In this document: piece by piece, positions 25,645-43,621 of the stretch
Layout: every line of letters starts with the position of its first letter
How positions within the stretch are numbered: position 1 is the stretch's first letter
Source: Oscheius tipulae
Taxonomy: Eukaryota > Nematoda > Chromadorea > Rhabditida > Rhabditidae
DNA: 64,000 bases
Assembly: GCA_037178975.1 (NCBI GenBank)
Contig: JASJZH010000005.1
Coordinates: forward strand, 8,394,501-8,458,500
Direction of reading: 5' to 3'
Made by a program: the position numbers and the translations under genes
The notes under the pieces: generated by a model
What the model saw: only the letters and a program-made list of their open reading frames with translations
Databases searched by the model: none
What the model was told of the DNA's origin: nothing

Positions 25645-26880
25645 CAGTTTAAAAAAAAATTCTAAGAATGGGAAACTTATTGGCTTGTTGTGGAAGACTA
25701 AAAGTTGAATGCTACGCATCCCTTGGTTCTTTGCTCCAATCCGCATTCCCAATCCTACATTTCATTGCGGATGAATCAGCATTTTGGGCTTCCATAATAA
25801 CGAGGAAACCTTATGCCGAGCCGACAGTTGTTCTTCTCACAAAAGCTCCTCTTATTACGGCCACCCGCTGAGTTGGTCCATTCACGACTTTTCAGTCACT
25901 GATCTCGGGGTGACAGCTGTCCTGCGTTCTCGACGCTAAATTAGATCCAGTGCTACCTATTTGCGAATGCATGGTAACGACTCCCTCTCTCAGCTACATA
26001 CTGCTCAGCATCTCAAGAATCCAATTTCCTGTTGGCGGAAGGGTGAAGAGAACTGGTCATCTTCCTCAGCTGCTTGTTGTCTAGGATCCACTAGAATATT
26101 TTCTCGTCGTATTCAACCCCCTTATTGTCTCAAATTTCGTTTTCTGGTCAATTAGCTCCAATCTCTCACAACGTATTCCAACTGATTCTATTATTGACAT
26201 CTCTTCTTGGAAAGGAAGCGGTGTGGATGTTGTGATGACTCCTCTCTGAAATGTTGTCTATCTTCACACAAAATTAGATGTCTTTTCCAAGCATAGGTGT
26301 TGCTGCACCTTTTAACTCTTTGCTCAAGCCCTTCTTATCAGCATATCTGTATCACCTTCTCTTTGGTCGGCCATATCCTCCCCTTCTACTACACATTATT
26401 TTTGCAGCTCGTCCACTTGTTTTCTCACTTTCTTCTACCCTTTCTTCGTCAAGAGTCAATGGAAAATGAGGAGTATTCAGAGGAGGGCAGGTATGAAAGA
26501 ATCGGTAAAAAGTTCAAAACTCAAATTTAATTGCGCGCCCTTTGAATGCTATACAAATGTTCTGTTGCCCCTGTTCCTTAGTTTCTCGCAGCTTTCCAAT
26601 TTCTGTGTTTCTTCTCGCAGAATATTGTCGGGAACCGCCTGCCTACATATTCACACACTCCGGTAGTTGGAAATGTTAGTCCGCAACTGCGTACACGTAT
26701 TTTTCCGACTCAAATCTACAGGAAGATTACTGTAAAGTTCATTAAAATTTTCTGTTCGTCATCGAGTCCATCAATTCGCGCTCTCTTTTTGGTCTCTTTT
26801 AGTCGCTAAACAGGCACAAAACGCTGATTTATCGACTACCATCAACCGCATTGTGATTTTTTGTCTTTTTACCAAGCTAA
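25645..26880. other. Upstream region of GlcNAc-transferase I; no gene seen
   Basis: A 67-codon open frame (25668-25871) and several AT-rich frames are present, without conserved motifs. The promoter of the downstream gene is expected here. A GATTTCAG acceptor just before the ATG of that gene (about 26908) suggests trans-splicing or an upstream non-coding exon. Confidence 0.35.
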
Positions 26881-26917
26881 ATGACTCGATCTTATCTCCG
26901 ATTTCAGGGCCAGCCAC

Positions 26918-29793
26918 ATGAGCGATTATGCGATCAAAGCCCGGTTTCGACGATACTTCATATACCCGATGCTGAGACCGAAAACCAGGGAACTAATTGC
27001 CATCGTCTGCTGCGCCGTCTTCCTCGCCACAATCTATGTTTACGGGTTCAGCCAAGCTGTCAGTATCTTTGATAAAATTTTGCAATTTTATGATTTTAGG
27101 AGGTAGAAACCGCGGTGATCTCTTCAGATTCCTTTTTACTGGCCATTGAAGAGGAGCCAAAAGTACAAGAAATCGTCCAGTCCCTAAATGTAACAACTTT
27201 TGCCGAGTTCTGACTATTTCCTCGACTTCAGAATAACGAAACAGTTGCCGGAGTCTTAATAATTTGTGCAGCTCGACCAGCAGCCATCAGAAATCACTTG
27301 AAACAAGTTCTAGAGTCAGTTTTTAGTCATTTTCTTTAAAATTTTCTAAAAGTTTAGATTGCGGACCTCGCACAGTGAGTTCCCGATCACGGTCTCACAG
27401 GATGGCAATAATAATGAGGTGAAAGAGAGCGTCATCGGTCTGCCGAAAGAAAAAAACGTCCGTTTTTGGAGGGTAACCTGATTTTTTTTTGCCAAGTTTT
27501 ATGATCGTTTCCAGCACGAGCGAGAAACAGCAGTTCGCTCGAAAACCTACCAATATATTGCCGCCCATTACAAATGGGCCCTGGACAAGATGTTCAAAGA
27601 GAACAGCTACGAGTATGTCATTGTGACAGAAGGTTGGTTTTTTTCATTTGGACAGATAGCTTTACGCTCAAACTGCGTAGCAGTTTCGAAGAGAAGCGGG
27701 AAAGGGTCACAAAATCGGCCATGCAGTAGCAGAGATTCGAAAATTGTCCAGCATAGCGTGTTAGACTACCAAAAACGTCTAAAATTAGCTTTTGGAGTGA
27801 GCAAAGGATCATGAAGGGGATCGAACCAGATATTAATCCGGCCCAACGTTGCCTTACCTGCCAGATCGGAAGTGATCGGGGCAAAAAAGTTCTGATACAC
27901 GGTTTTGGCTGGAAATGCCTCAAACTTCGGGTCCCATCATCAGAAAGCGAAATTAGTCTAAAACCATTGTACCAGATACTAACCCGGCCCAACGTCGCTT
28001 TACCTGCCAGATCGTACGCGATCGCCGCCAAACTGCCCTGGCACATGTTATGTTTTGAATTTCTGATTTCAATCACTTTTTCAGACGATCTGGACATTTC
28101 TCCCGACTTCTTCTCCTACTTCGCGTGGGCCCGAAAGGTTATGGAAGCCGACCCGACACTCCTGTCAGTCCCGCTCATTTTTTGACAAACAATTTGAAAT
28201 TTAGATGTGCCTCGGCCTGGAACGATAACGGTCTCCCCAAATTGATTGATGCCAATGCGAACGCAAAGATTTGGAGGACAGACTTTTTCCCGGGCCTGGG
28301 ATGGATGTTGTCGCGCAAGCTCTGGTACGAACTGTCGAGGGACTGGCCCCAGAGCTACTGGGACGACTGGCTTCGCGGCGCGGAGATTCGCAAGAATCGC
28401 AGCTGTCTACGGCCCGAAATCCCCAGGACCTCACACAATATGGCCCTGGCTGGGAAAGGATCCAGCGGTGGACTGTTCAAGAGCTTCCTCGGCTCGATTC
28501 GGAATAACAAGGAACCTGTGGACTTCTCACTCATCCCAGTTGAGCCGCTGACTCAGAAAAAGTGGGTAGAACTTTAGCAGACAGCCTATTGTGAGCAAAA
28601 GTTACGCCTTTTTTTCAATTGCAAAGAGTTGGGTTCTTGCTCGTACTTTGTGGCCTCAACCGGACCGGAGCATCTTTTTTGGCTTAAAATATGAAATGCT
28701 AGCTGATCACGGTCACTGCCTGGACTTGTCTTTTTTCTGTAGTTTTCACGGACCAGGGCAGTACCCCTAGTCTGACAATGTCCAAAAAATATTCTGTAAA
28801 CTCGAAAAAAGCGCGAGATCGAAGTTTTTGAAAGGACAGATCCATCTACCAATGTTTCACAATTTTCAGCTTTCTCTAATCTTTTTTTTTTCAGTTTCGA
28901 CGATGATATCAGTCAGGCACTTAAAGAGGCCAGAGAAATCCCTTATTCCGAGTTCAAAGAGTTCAATTTCAATCCACAGAACTCGTATCGTGTGGTTTAC
29001 AACGGGACCCGGGAATGGGTTGATTTGGCCAAGTACATAGGCATTATGTCCGATATTAGGGTATGTTTGTTTTTGCTCTTTTTTAAAATTTAACTTTAGG
29101 GAGGTATGCCGCGGACGGCCTACAGATGCATCGTTCCCGTCACTCACAAAGACTGCCGTGTTTATATTATTCCTCGCGAGCTCGACATCGACAATATTCA
29201 AGGCTTTGCCTATGATCCCAACTGGGATGCCATGCAGCGTTATCTCGAGTTTGCTACCTTCTACTGCAAGCCTTCAAAGTGGGTATTTAGTTCTACGGAT
29301 GGGGGGGGGGAAGAGAGAGAGGGCGAAATACATTGAGATTGATAAGTGTTCATCAGACAAAATAATCACAGGCATATAAGAATACAAACAGAGACAGTGT
29401 GATCACAACAACACTGGTATGCTACGATATTTTGGTAAGAAAAATGGTGAGACTTCACTTCAGCCCCCCCGAAAAAGACTTTGAACAAGCCCTAAAAATT
29501 ATAGAAGCTTGAAAAATTCACGTGGAAAGTTGATCTGTGACTGCACCTTTCTCTACCCTGCGAAGTTTGTCATATTTCCGGAAATGCTATAGGGAAGAGA
29601 GGGCACCGATTTCCAAGCGAACTTAATAGATCTTAAGAAATCTTGCCCCCAAAGCATTTAAAATTAGCTAGGTTAAAACGCTTTCAGATACACCGGCAAA
29701 TGCGACCCGCATTCGGAAGAAATGATCGCCTGGTTCAAGAAGAAGAACCAACTGAAGAAGCTCCAGGGCTGGGGCAAATTGATCGTCGTCTAG
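26918..29793 (+). CDS. MGAT1: Alpha-1,3-mannosyl-glycoprotein GlcNAc-transferase I, about 475 aa
   Basis: Ten exons spliced by eye. A short basic cytosolic tail (MSDYAIKARFRRYFIYPMLR) precedes one signal-anchor helix, making a type II Golgi membrane protein. The catalytic domain (GT13) includes FPITVSQDG, the metal-binding EDDLDISPDFFSYF, CASAWNDNG, TDFFPGLGWML, WDDWLRGAEIRKNRSCLRPE and the late FDDDISQALKEAREI block. It ends KLQGWGKLIVV. It adds the first GlcNAc to Man5GlcNAc2 in the medial Golgi, opening hybrid and complex N-glycans; C. elegans has three such genes (gly-12, -13, -14). The intron after VIVTE is about 450 bp and holds two related tRNA-like repeats. A frameshifted copy of exon 2 lies inverted 1.3 kb upstream. 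Confidence 0.93.
27811..27905 (-). repeat. tRNA-like SINE copy 1 in MGAT1 intron
   Basis: On the minus strand, A-box-like TGGCAGGTAAGGCAACG (27863-27847) and B box GGTTCGATCCCC (27828-27817). A second, more diverged copy follows about 140 bp away in the same orientation. Confidence 0.5.
27966..28045 (-). repeat. tRNA-like SINE copy 2 in MGAT1 intron
   Basis: Shares about 50 bp with copy 1 (CCAGATACTAACCCGGCCCA on the plus strand against CCAGATATTAATCCGGCCCA). The B box is decayed to GGTACAATGG. It is a tandem duplicate or a second insertion. Confidence 0.5.
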
Positions 29794-30363
29794 TCTCTTT
29801 TTTCCGTGTCAACTAGTCTCCCATTCCATACCTTCTAGTCTCTCAAAAATCTGATCTACACGGGTTCAGCTCTCTTATTCTCTTGCCTTTCTACCCTACC
29901 CCCTGTGGCATAATACCCGTCATTTTGTCTGTCTATTCTTGTCGTCTTCAAATTTATTATGGGTCTCCCCGAATTCTGTGATTCCTAGTAAGCAAAAACC
30001 TTTTTTTTCTGATCTCCTTTTTTTTCTATATCTGTATACTCATCTTTGCACATAATGAATTTTAAATTCTATTACTTTTTTTAGGTGCAACCATTTGTTT
30101 GAGCTCTGAAATGTATCTTCAAGATGGTGTTCGCTCGATTACACATTAGTAGTCCATGGAGAAATAGCGGTGCTTTTACAAGTACACCAACCTCAATCTT
30201 TTGACGCTGTCTAACAATAAAAATTTCACTTTACACAACCCTGTTGATGGAAACAAACGTTCACGTAGTATTTTTGTTTCCTATACTTTCGAGATTTCAG
30301 AGCTAGCTGTCAACTACGCCTGTTTAAAGCCGTATTTTGCCCTACCTCTATCTAGTTTTCAGA

Positions 30364-31385
30364 ATGATTCTCCGGATAGCTTCTTCCTGCACAAAGAGAC
30401 ACCTCTCCACCACTTCTAACCAAAAATCGCTCGTCTCGAGGATCAAGGACTTTGTTTTCGCGGTAATTATTCTTTTTAAAAGCTTAAAATACTGAGTTTT
30501 AGACAGAAAAGGAGAATTTCGACGCAATTTTCGTTGAACGAGCACACAAATGGGATCAGATTTCGCGAACAGAGTGGAAACTCGTCTACCGGGACCTTGG
30601 TAAGGCTTTTTTTGTCACTAAATTTCATCAAGTTTGGTATTTTATTGTAAACTTATAGGCGCCTCGCGCTCGTTCCTCCTCGTCTCAACTCTTCTACCAG
30701 TCTCACTCCTCGGAGCCATTGTTCTTCTCGTGGATCGGCTCACAAACAGTCGACAAGAGGACAGAATGCCGTTCGCGCGAAAAATCGAGCGCGATTTCAA
30801 GGAACTCGGAGTCCTGGCCCCGATCCCGGTGGTGGCTGTGGTCCTCGTCGTCGCTCTTCTACTCCGAGTGCATAGGATTCGACTCTTACGGTCACAATTC
30901 CTATTTTCTCTATAATTTTGTTTTTAGAATTTACCAGAATCGAGCTGATGTGGACAGTTTTCTAGCGATACGATCGCAGGTAGTCGTCAGACAGAAGCAG
31001 GTAACCTTGTTTGTTTACATCCGGCGAGCAGCGAAAACTCGTGCCAACATATTAGACAGAATTTTAAACGAATACGCAGTCTAAGCTCACAAGGAGCTTC
31101 AGAAACCTCTCTAAATTCGTTCTTTTTGAGACAAAATTCCACCGAGACGAGTGCGGAGCTTTTTATTACAACGAGAACAAGGAGCTCCAGAAGCTGGTCT
31201 TCAACTTTTTGTTCGGAAATATTCAGGTACTGTCATTTTGCATCCCCTCTCAAACAAAAGTCTTTCAGATAGGCAAAAGGAAGTACATGGTGTTGGATGA
31301 GTGCTTTATTGGGAACAACTACCGGTCCTACATGCTCAATGAGACGAGTATGCCTCCGCGGCTCATAACCAAACCTCCGAAATAA
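30364..31385 (+). CDS. Putative mitochondrial two-TM membrane protein (TMEM186-like layout)
   Basis: The start ATG follows a TTTTCAG acceptor by one base. The N-terminus MILRIASSCTKRHLSTTSNQ is Arg/Ser/Thr-rich without acidic residues, as in mitochondrial presequences. After WKLVYRDLGASRSF come two hydrophobic helices (about residues 75-93 and 125-145) separated by a charged loop, then a soluble tail with FHRDECGAFYYNENKELQKL and FGNIQIGKRKYMVLDECF. The layout, W-x-L-V-Y-R before two TM helices and then a beta-rich tail, resembles the TMEM186/TMEM223 group of inner-membrane assembly factors. That is an inference, not an identification. One internal acceptor (TTTTTGAG before TKFHRDE) is non-standard, so the model may be wrong there. 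Confidence 0.5.
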
Positions 31386-31521
31386 GCTTTTTGTTTTGTT
31401 AGGATTGTTATAAAGTTGTTTTTTCCCCTAATATTTTATTTGACGCCAAAATTGGCTTTTTAAAGCTTCGTAGCGGAAAATTTCCGGGGTCTGTCTCTCT
31501 GTTAGCTTATCGTCTCCCTAA

Positions 31522-31699
31522 CAGAGACGGGCGGAATGTGGAGGTGCCATTTTGACTTTGAAGTGCGCACCAACGCGTATAACGTACAGGCTGCGTATCG
31601 AAATTGACTACGGTAACTTGCCGATACCTAGCCATGTGCTAGAGAAGTTGGTGCGCACTCCAAAGTCAAAATGTCACCTCCGCATTCCGCCCGTCTCTG
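31522..31699. mobile_element. 178-bp MITE with about 50-bp terminal inverted repeats
   Basis: The left arm CAGAGACGGGCGGAATGTGG, running through TTTTGACTTTGAAGTGCGCA to CCAAC, is mirrored at the right end (GTTGGTGCGCACTCCAAAGT to CCCGTCTCTG) with few mismatches. The inner part of the arm is the GCGCACCAAC core found in three other repeats of this window. No coding capacity. It lies between two plus-strand genes. Confidence 0.8.
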
Positions 31700-31978
31700 C
31701 TCTCTAACAATGTCACTGTAAAAAGCTCTTTAGAATGGAAGCTAACCGAGAAGAACTGTCTTCGTTAGTTCTCTGTTTAGTCCAGTCTGTTACATTTTCA
31801 TCCAGTCATGAACACAAAAAGAACTACCCTCAGTGATGGTGTTCCCTTCTGTCCTCCGTGGTACGTACTTTGACGGCGAAGGGCGTCTCCTCATAGCACT
31901 TCATGGCGGGAGCCTACAGTAAGAACTGACGGCAACTTGAATTTTTTCAGTTTTATTGTAGCTGATCTCACAGTAAAA

Positions 31979-33643
31979 ATGCTCGGAAAGTTCACAGGAA
32001 TCAAAACAATCGTAACAGGAGTCTACAGCATGATTAGGCGGGTATTTAAATGACAGAAAAACTTCCTTTCATGACCCTAAAAAGCGGCGGTAATTGTAGC
32101 CCTTTCACCCCATCTTCCTGCGTGTATTCACAAGCAATTATCGCGTCTTCCTCCGCCATTCTTACCGGTTGTCTAACATCTGACCGACATCTTCTCCGGT
32201 CAGTCATGTTCTTTCTCATTCTGCTACTCTCCCCCAGACTAGTTCAGTCAATCTCTGTGCAAATGCTTGAGTTAGGTATGAGCTCATTTCAAATTTGAAC
32301 TGTTTGGATAAGACCTTGGTCGACTGTCTCTCCCGATGGACACGCATTGGAACGCCTTTGGTATCAAAAGGATCAGAAGAGGAGAGATCAGACTACCTCC
32401 AATACCTGCGAAACCTACGAGAATAGGTAATATTACAGGTTCACTGCCTACTTGTGTCATGTCCTCGTCTCTGTCTGCTTGCTCCCACCCTGTCCTTTCG
32501 GTCCCTGACCTTAGGGTTGTTTTGGTACCGCGTCGCCCAGTCACGATCATCCCATCCTTGTCCTACTGGTCCTTGTCAATTTGTCATGTCACTCTATTCC
32601 ACTGGTTGTCGACTCTTACGAGGATCTGGACCATTTTTTCGATTACGAGTTCTGATCTGGGTCTTGAAGAGAAAAACACGCTGATCACGAAAAAATGTAG
32701 TTTATGCAGTTTATTTTCCATTATAACTTTAATACCAGCCGTCTTGAAACTTGCCAAGAGGTCCTCCGTTGCGATTATCAATTCACCAGTCACTTACGCT
32801 TCTGGCGGAGCGACCCAGAGAATATTTTGTACTGTCGAAGCCATTTCTTTCTGTATCGTTGAGCTACCATGGCTGAATTCTCTTGGGCTGGCTTGATCAC
32901 TGAAATTGATTGACCAGCGTTCTTGTCAGTTCTACTTTTACACTTTGTAAGTGAAAAGTTATCCCCAGATAACACCTGACAAGATTTGGCAAGGAGAGTC
33001 GAACAATTAAAAATGGAACAAGGGCATTGGGTCACTTCACGAGAACAGTTATTCTGCTCTACAGATAACAACAGATACCATGGCGTTCTGACTGTTTTGT
33101 TCTAGAGCTCCCAAAGAAGACCAACACGATTTCTCCGTTCCCGAACCGAGGTCTCAAGTCGATCGGAAAACTTCTCGTTTACGAGAGTACTGTGGAAAAG
33201 AAGGTGGAAGTACAGGTAAGCCAATTTCAGGTCAAAACAATAGTTTAGATCGTCCAAATCCGCAAGATTAAGAGAATTGGCGGACTTTATCCTTATGGAC
33301 CGAGAAATGGGACCGTTGTCGATCTACCCGAGCCCATTTTTGTGGTGAGGAGGTTGACAAGCGACGTGGTCGAACCGACCTACTGGGACAAGTTCCATGG
33401 GGCTAGAGCCTCTGCTTTTGTCTCTTGGATACCGGCTGGTAACTCGACCGAACCGGTGAGTTTAGAGAGAGGCAGAGAGACAGAGAGTCTTCCAGACTAG
33501 ACTCCCGTACCGTCTCATCTCGTCGGATATCCGATGTCGGTACTGTTACTCTTACTGGTCACAGCAGTCCACGTTCAAGCCGTCGAATATCTACGCGTCT
33601 TGTTGTCCCGAACATAAACTTTTATTATATTCTCATGCATAGC
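31979..33643 (+). CDS. Hypothetical protein, four-exon model of low certainty
   Basis: The proposed exons are 31979-32041 (MLGKFTGIKTIVTGVYSMIR), then after a 1.07-kb intron one starting at about 33108 (LPKKTNTISPFPNRGLKSIG), one at about 33250 (IVQIRKIKRIGGLYPYGPRN) and a last one ending at 33643. The central two exons have strong codon bias and good splice sites, so some gene is present. The first exon is joined only on phase and position, and the last is weakly supported. I do not recognise the family. The short basic N-terminus and K/R-rich body would fit a small mitochondrial or ribosome-associated protein. Confidence 0.4.
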
Positions 33644-33671
33644 AGATACTGACAAAGGGCATCGAAAGTTT

Positions 33672-33787
33672 CCGATAACCACTGCGCACCAACTCTTAAC
33701 CATTGACGACGATATGCAACTACTCTTTGAACCTGGCTGCTTTTCGAAGCCCATGATTGAGAGTTGTGCACGGTTTTAGAATTACGG
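33672..33787. mobile_element. Short MITE, GCGCACCAACT family
   Basis: Left end CCGATAACCACTGCGCACCA; right end reversed CCGTAATTCTAAAACCGTGC. Internal ATATGCAACTAC and CATGATTGAGAGTTGTGCAC match the copy at 6855-6970 point for point. About 116 bp, the same length as that copy. Confidence 0.65.
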
Positions 33788-33967
33788 TAGTTTCACCCTT
33801 CAACAAAGTTTGCAGCTCTTCCCGCAGAACTTCAATTTTTGACGGATGCTGTAGAGACTACTCTCGCAGAAGCCTAAGGTTAACTTATGATTGATCGTCA
33901 TAAAAGATACCTTCGGAAGCCCATTCAGCACAGTCTGACCGACGATCTCGGCACTCTTTCATGTCTG

Positions 33968-35371
33968 TCACTCCCTGGAAATGGCTAGATTATGGGTCAA
34001 TTGAAAACAAACCAAGCTGACTAGATGGCACTTCCCACAAGTTCGCGGACAAGACTTGATCATGAACTCGCTGTAGCCACGTCTACCACAAAGATGAGGC
34101 ATGCAGCCAGTCAAGACATCTGTGCAGTTGATCTGGGGTGTGAGGATGCCTGAAAGCTAATTAGTCAAGATTCCGAGAGACAGAGAGAATGAGAGGAGCA
34201 GAAACAGAGACAGAGAGGCACATAAAACTCACAGCAAGAACTCTGGAAACAAGCGTGTCCTTCGGGACATTGGTCACTGATACACTCTCCGATCGACTCT
34301 CCAACCGGACAACCCGTGTCAACCTCCGGAGCCATGGTAGTAGTCGTCGAGGTAGTTCGTATAGTTTTCGGTCCTTCTGGGATGATAGTCTCTGTCCATC
34401 TCTCAGTCTCTTCCGGACTTTCTGTAGTGGTGAAAGGTTTCCTTGTCTTGAATCGTCTGGGAGTCTTGGTACTGGTACTTGGAACTGTTGTGGTAGTACT
34501 GATGACTGTGGAAGTGCTCGTCGTTCCTTCCTCCTCCTCGTACTCATCCTCTTCATCGACTGTAGTAGTTTCGATGCTGTTCGACTGAACTCATTACTGA
34601 TTCTGTGTTTCACAACTTACATCTCCATCCACCCCTCCTTTCTTCAAAAACGAATTCTTGATACTTTCAATCTCATTCTCTTCGCTTTCCGCTTCAGGAA
34701 TTGTCGTCGGTGGCTTGTAGGTAGAGATAGAAACTACTAGAATTTCTGTCTCTCTGTCTCTTTGCCTCTCTGTTTCACTGTCTCTATCTCTGTGTCTCAC
34801 CTTTTTTCGCGGTTTCCTTGATCACCGGAATCATAGTTACCGTCACCGATGGTAGCACATTCGATTCTAAGTTTATTATCATTGCGAACTTGGAGACTTG
34901 ACTCACTGCAGCAAAGTCCAGCCTCGCACTTGTAGCCCTTCGGGCAAGCGTCTTGAATGCATTCTCCGATGGCCACACGACCATTCTTACAGGCAAATCG
35001 AGCCAGCTCCTCGCTCTCCTCTGTCGAGACCTCGAGTTCCATAGAGGATAGAGGAGAAGTGGTTGTTGTCGTGGTAGTTGAGGTCGAGGAGACAATGCCA
35101 TTACTCTTGCCTAAATATGCTTTGAAGATTCATTGGCTCTGTGATCACTGTCTCTCCTGCCATGTGTAATCTCGGATCAAGTTGACAAGTTGGAACCGTA
35201 AACTGTTAACGAGCACAAAAACTTACAGCAGTAACCATTAACACATTCGGATCCGGCCGGACAGAGACCGGCAAGACATGCTCCAATTGAAGCTCTTCTA
35301 GAAGGACAACTGTCGAAGTATCGCGTTGACAAACAAAATTCAAAGAGATAGAACAAGTAGATGAGACGCAT
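33968..35371 (-). CDS. Secreted protein with Cys modules, Thr/Glu-rich linker and ShKT domain
   Basis: It starts at the ATG at 35371 with a signal peptide ([19 protein letters not shown]). Three related cysteine modules follow: [20 protein letters not shown] with [27 protein letters not shown] with CEAGLCC; and [20 protein letters not shown] with CFQSSCC. Low-complexity Thr-, Ser-, Pro- and Glu-rich linkers separate them and are probably O-glycosylated. The C-terminus is a ShKT domain, [14 protein letters not shown] to CPRTCGKC. Exon boundaries fall at equivalent positions within the CC of the modules (phase 1), showing growth by exon duplication. ShKT/CC-module proteins are abundant in nematode secretions and cuticle; no enzymatic domain is visible. 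Confidence 0.8.
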
Positions 35372-35439
35372 CCTGATCTGATTGCTGGGGCTCACGAATT
35401 GGAATATATAGTCTCGGAATTATGATAATAACTTCCAAA

Positions 35440-36000
35440 TAGAGAGATGTCACGTCCCGGAACCAAGGTAAACAGTCCTGGGCACAGAGGGCACGGGCTG
35501 AGAGATGGTCAGCCGCAAATGTGTGAAGGGCCACTCGATCCAGGAGGAGACACCGACCCTGCTCACGCACTCACGAGTCACAGAGGTTTGAGGTTTTGGA
35601 GAGAGAAAGAGTGACAGAAAGACAGAGAGACAAAAGACAGCGAGATAGTACACTTCAATCCATGTCCTGACACTCGAAAGCCAAGACTCTCCCTGCTATG
35701 ACATGCCAAACTAACATTGGCAAGTTTGTCTGTCAAGTATTATCGTGTCACGTTAGGACAGAAGTCCAGCCATTTGAAGTGCTCGTCGTCTTCGAAGAAG
35801 GCTGCCGCAACACCAGAGTGAAGATCTACCATCTCTTTCTTTTCGTCTCGCAGTGCTGACACCGATGGCGGACCCAAGCTCTTGTGCAACTTGAACTGAA
35901 GCAGCAGCTCCCACGACACTGCACAAGAATAATAGGACGATGATGACAAGACCAGTACATCCTCCTGTTCGGGTTCTCAAAGGTGTCGACTGTCAAGATG
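35440..36000 (-). other. Possible small gene, unresolved
   Basis: A minus-strand frame starting at 35980 gives a signal-like MRTRTGGCTGLVIIVLLFLC. After a CTTGTGCAG acceptor another frame reads SWELLLQFKLHKSLGPPSVS to HFKWLDFCPN. Further on, frames around 35480-35570 contain VGVSSWIEWPFTHLRLTISQ. These could be exons of one secreted protein upstream of the ShKT gene, but I could not join them consistently. Confidence 0.3.
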
Positions 36001-36364
36001 TGCTATGAGGTGACGCCCTTCGCGGTCAAGGAACGTACCACAGAGAACAGTTCCAACTTGCCATCTTCTGCCACTGAAGTTAGTTTTTTTGTTTCCTTGA
36101 CAGTGACTGGGTTGCAACGTAATAACAAAGATAGAGATTGAAAAAGGTTTGAGGTTTTATTCGAGAGGGTCTAAGACTGCAATGAATGGGAGAAAGAGAG
36201 CACACAAAAACAGAAACTACCAAATAAAAGAAGACGACAAATAGAAATTGGGGCAAAATTACAGACAGTTGAAGATCTCGTGTTCACCAAGAATAGGAGA
36301 CTAAATCAGTGTTAAATAAATAGAGTTGAAACAATACTGTCTGTACAAGAGAAATGGGAGAGAG

Positions 36365-42149
<5,785 letters not shown>

Positions 42150-43621
42150 GCGAACTGAAGACAAAAAGTTTCGAAATTTCATGGAACTCACTTGAAAGCC
42201 AGAATCGAACGCAGAGAAGAAGGTTGAAGAACTCGAATTAATTGGAGGGGAATGTCTGCAGGTTTCACACACAAAATATATGGAGAAATATGCAAGAACA
42301 CACAAAAACGTCCTTAGGACGAACCTGAAAATGAGACTTATTGATCTCTGTCTCTGTCTTTCTGACTCACCTCAAGCAGAGCAACTGTTCAAAAAAGACT
42401 ATTGGAATAATATACTGTTGTACCCAAACCTGAAAATGAAAATGATAAAAGAGAAAAGAAAGAGGGAAGTGGAAGTGACCAATTCGAGGAAAATGTTTAC
42501 TGGGAACGGGTCACGAGGGTCCGAACCAACTGGTGCAAAAGCGCGCGAGCTATCGATTTATGGTGCTAGCGTTCCTATCGATTTGACTCGGTGAGCGGAA
42601 ATGGAGAAATAAAAAGGAAAAGCACCCAGAATTGAAGTGAGAGGCGTTCGCCAGCTGCGGACAAATCAGAAAATCGACCCCCTAGCCAATACGTGCTCTA
42701 GCACACAGGGAGTAAGATACTCAGTCAAGGGCAGCTGGCGCAACGCGTGTTCTAAGGGGGAGAGAGACGGCTGCCATTGGAAGAGAGAGAAACAGCGGTC
42801 AGCCGCTGGTCATTTCGGGCCAGACACGAGGTCGAATAGGGCTCATTGAGACCACTATTTTAGAAATGGAACGAATCTTCTGGGTATCTCAAAGGTTTAT
42901 GAGTTTTAACTTGAAGCACTGTGGCAGAGAGACAGAAAGGCATAGAGATAGAGAGACAGAGAAACAAAAAGTTGTCTAAGAAATCATAAAAAGGGACAAA
43001 ACATGCTGAGGTTTGCAGAACTCTGACTCTTCGGCAACGGGATGAGTCGGCTTTCGGTCCTTCTTGGTCACGACGAGCGGAAGATCCTGTGACCATCTCA
43101 TTATTGTTTGTTAATCGAGCAGTCTTCTTCCTGATTGCCCGTTCACGAAAATTACGAAAATCCGTTCCGAACCAGATCCGAGGCTGTCTTCGATGCATTC
43201 GCACGACTTCTGACGTTCCATGGGCCTTTTGACGAACTGCTGAAGAACAGTCCAAGACGAGAGGCAGCGGAAAACTGATATTGCAATTCGCAAACAATTT
43301 TAGTTGCTCAGCAACTTCATAGTTTGGTCACGACGAAACCCCCTGAGTTCTAACTGCTTTTCCCCTTAAATTGTCTTTAGGAAAAATAGAAGCTTTCTCT
43401 GGAAGAAACTTATTCAAAAGTTTCCATTCGAAAAGTTTTTTCATTGGAATTGGATTCTAGTCGCTTGTGTTCCTTTCGAACAGAAGCACTTGCGTATCCA
43501 TTTCTCGTCCCACGGTACATGTCCCCTTTTGGCTCGATTTTCTCTGCCAATTGACTCCATTTTCCCACCAACCACATTCAATTTTTCAGGTTCTTTCCCC
43601 ACACTTCCACCTAAGAGGCCT
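42150..43621. promoter_or_regulatory. Divergent region between PRRC2 and SCYL2
   Basis: About 1.47 kb between two genes transcribed apart; presumably both promoters. At 42490-42580 there is a degenerate tRNA-like sequence (minus strand GGTTCGGACCC). A TTTTTCAG acceptor lies shortly upstream of the SCYL2 ATG. No coding exon is supported. Confidence 0.4.

Noticed and set aside
25668-25871. 67-codon frame as a gene
   Set aside because: No recognisable motif, no splice or poly(A) context, and flanked by repeats.
32336-32896. 186-codon plus-strand frame
   Set aside because: Sits in the long intron of the hypothetical gene; no domain, no codon bias like the neighbours, and no splice continuity.
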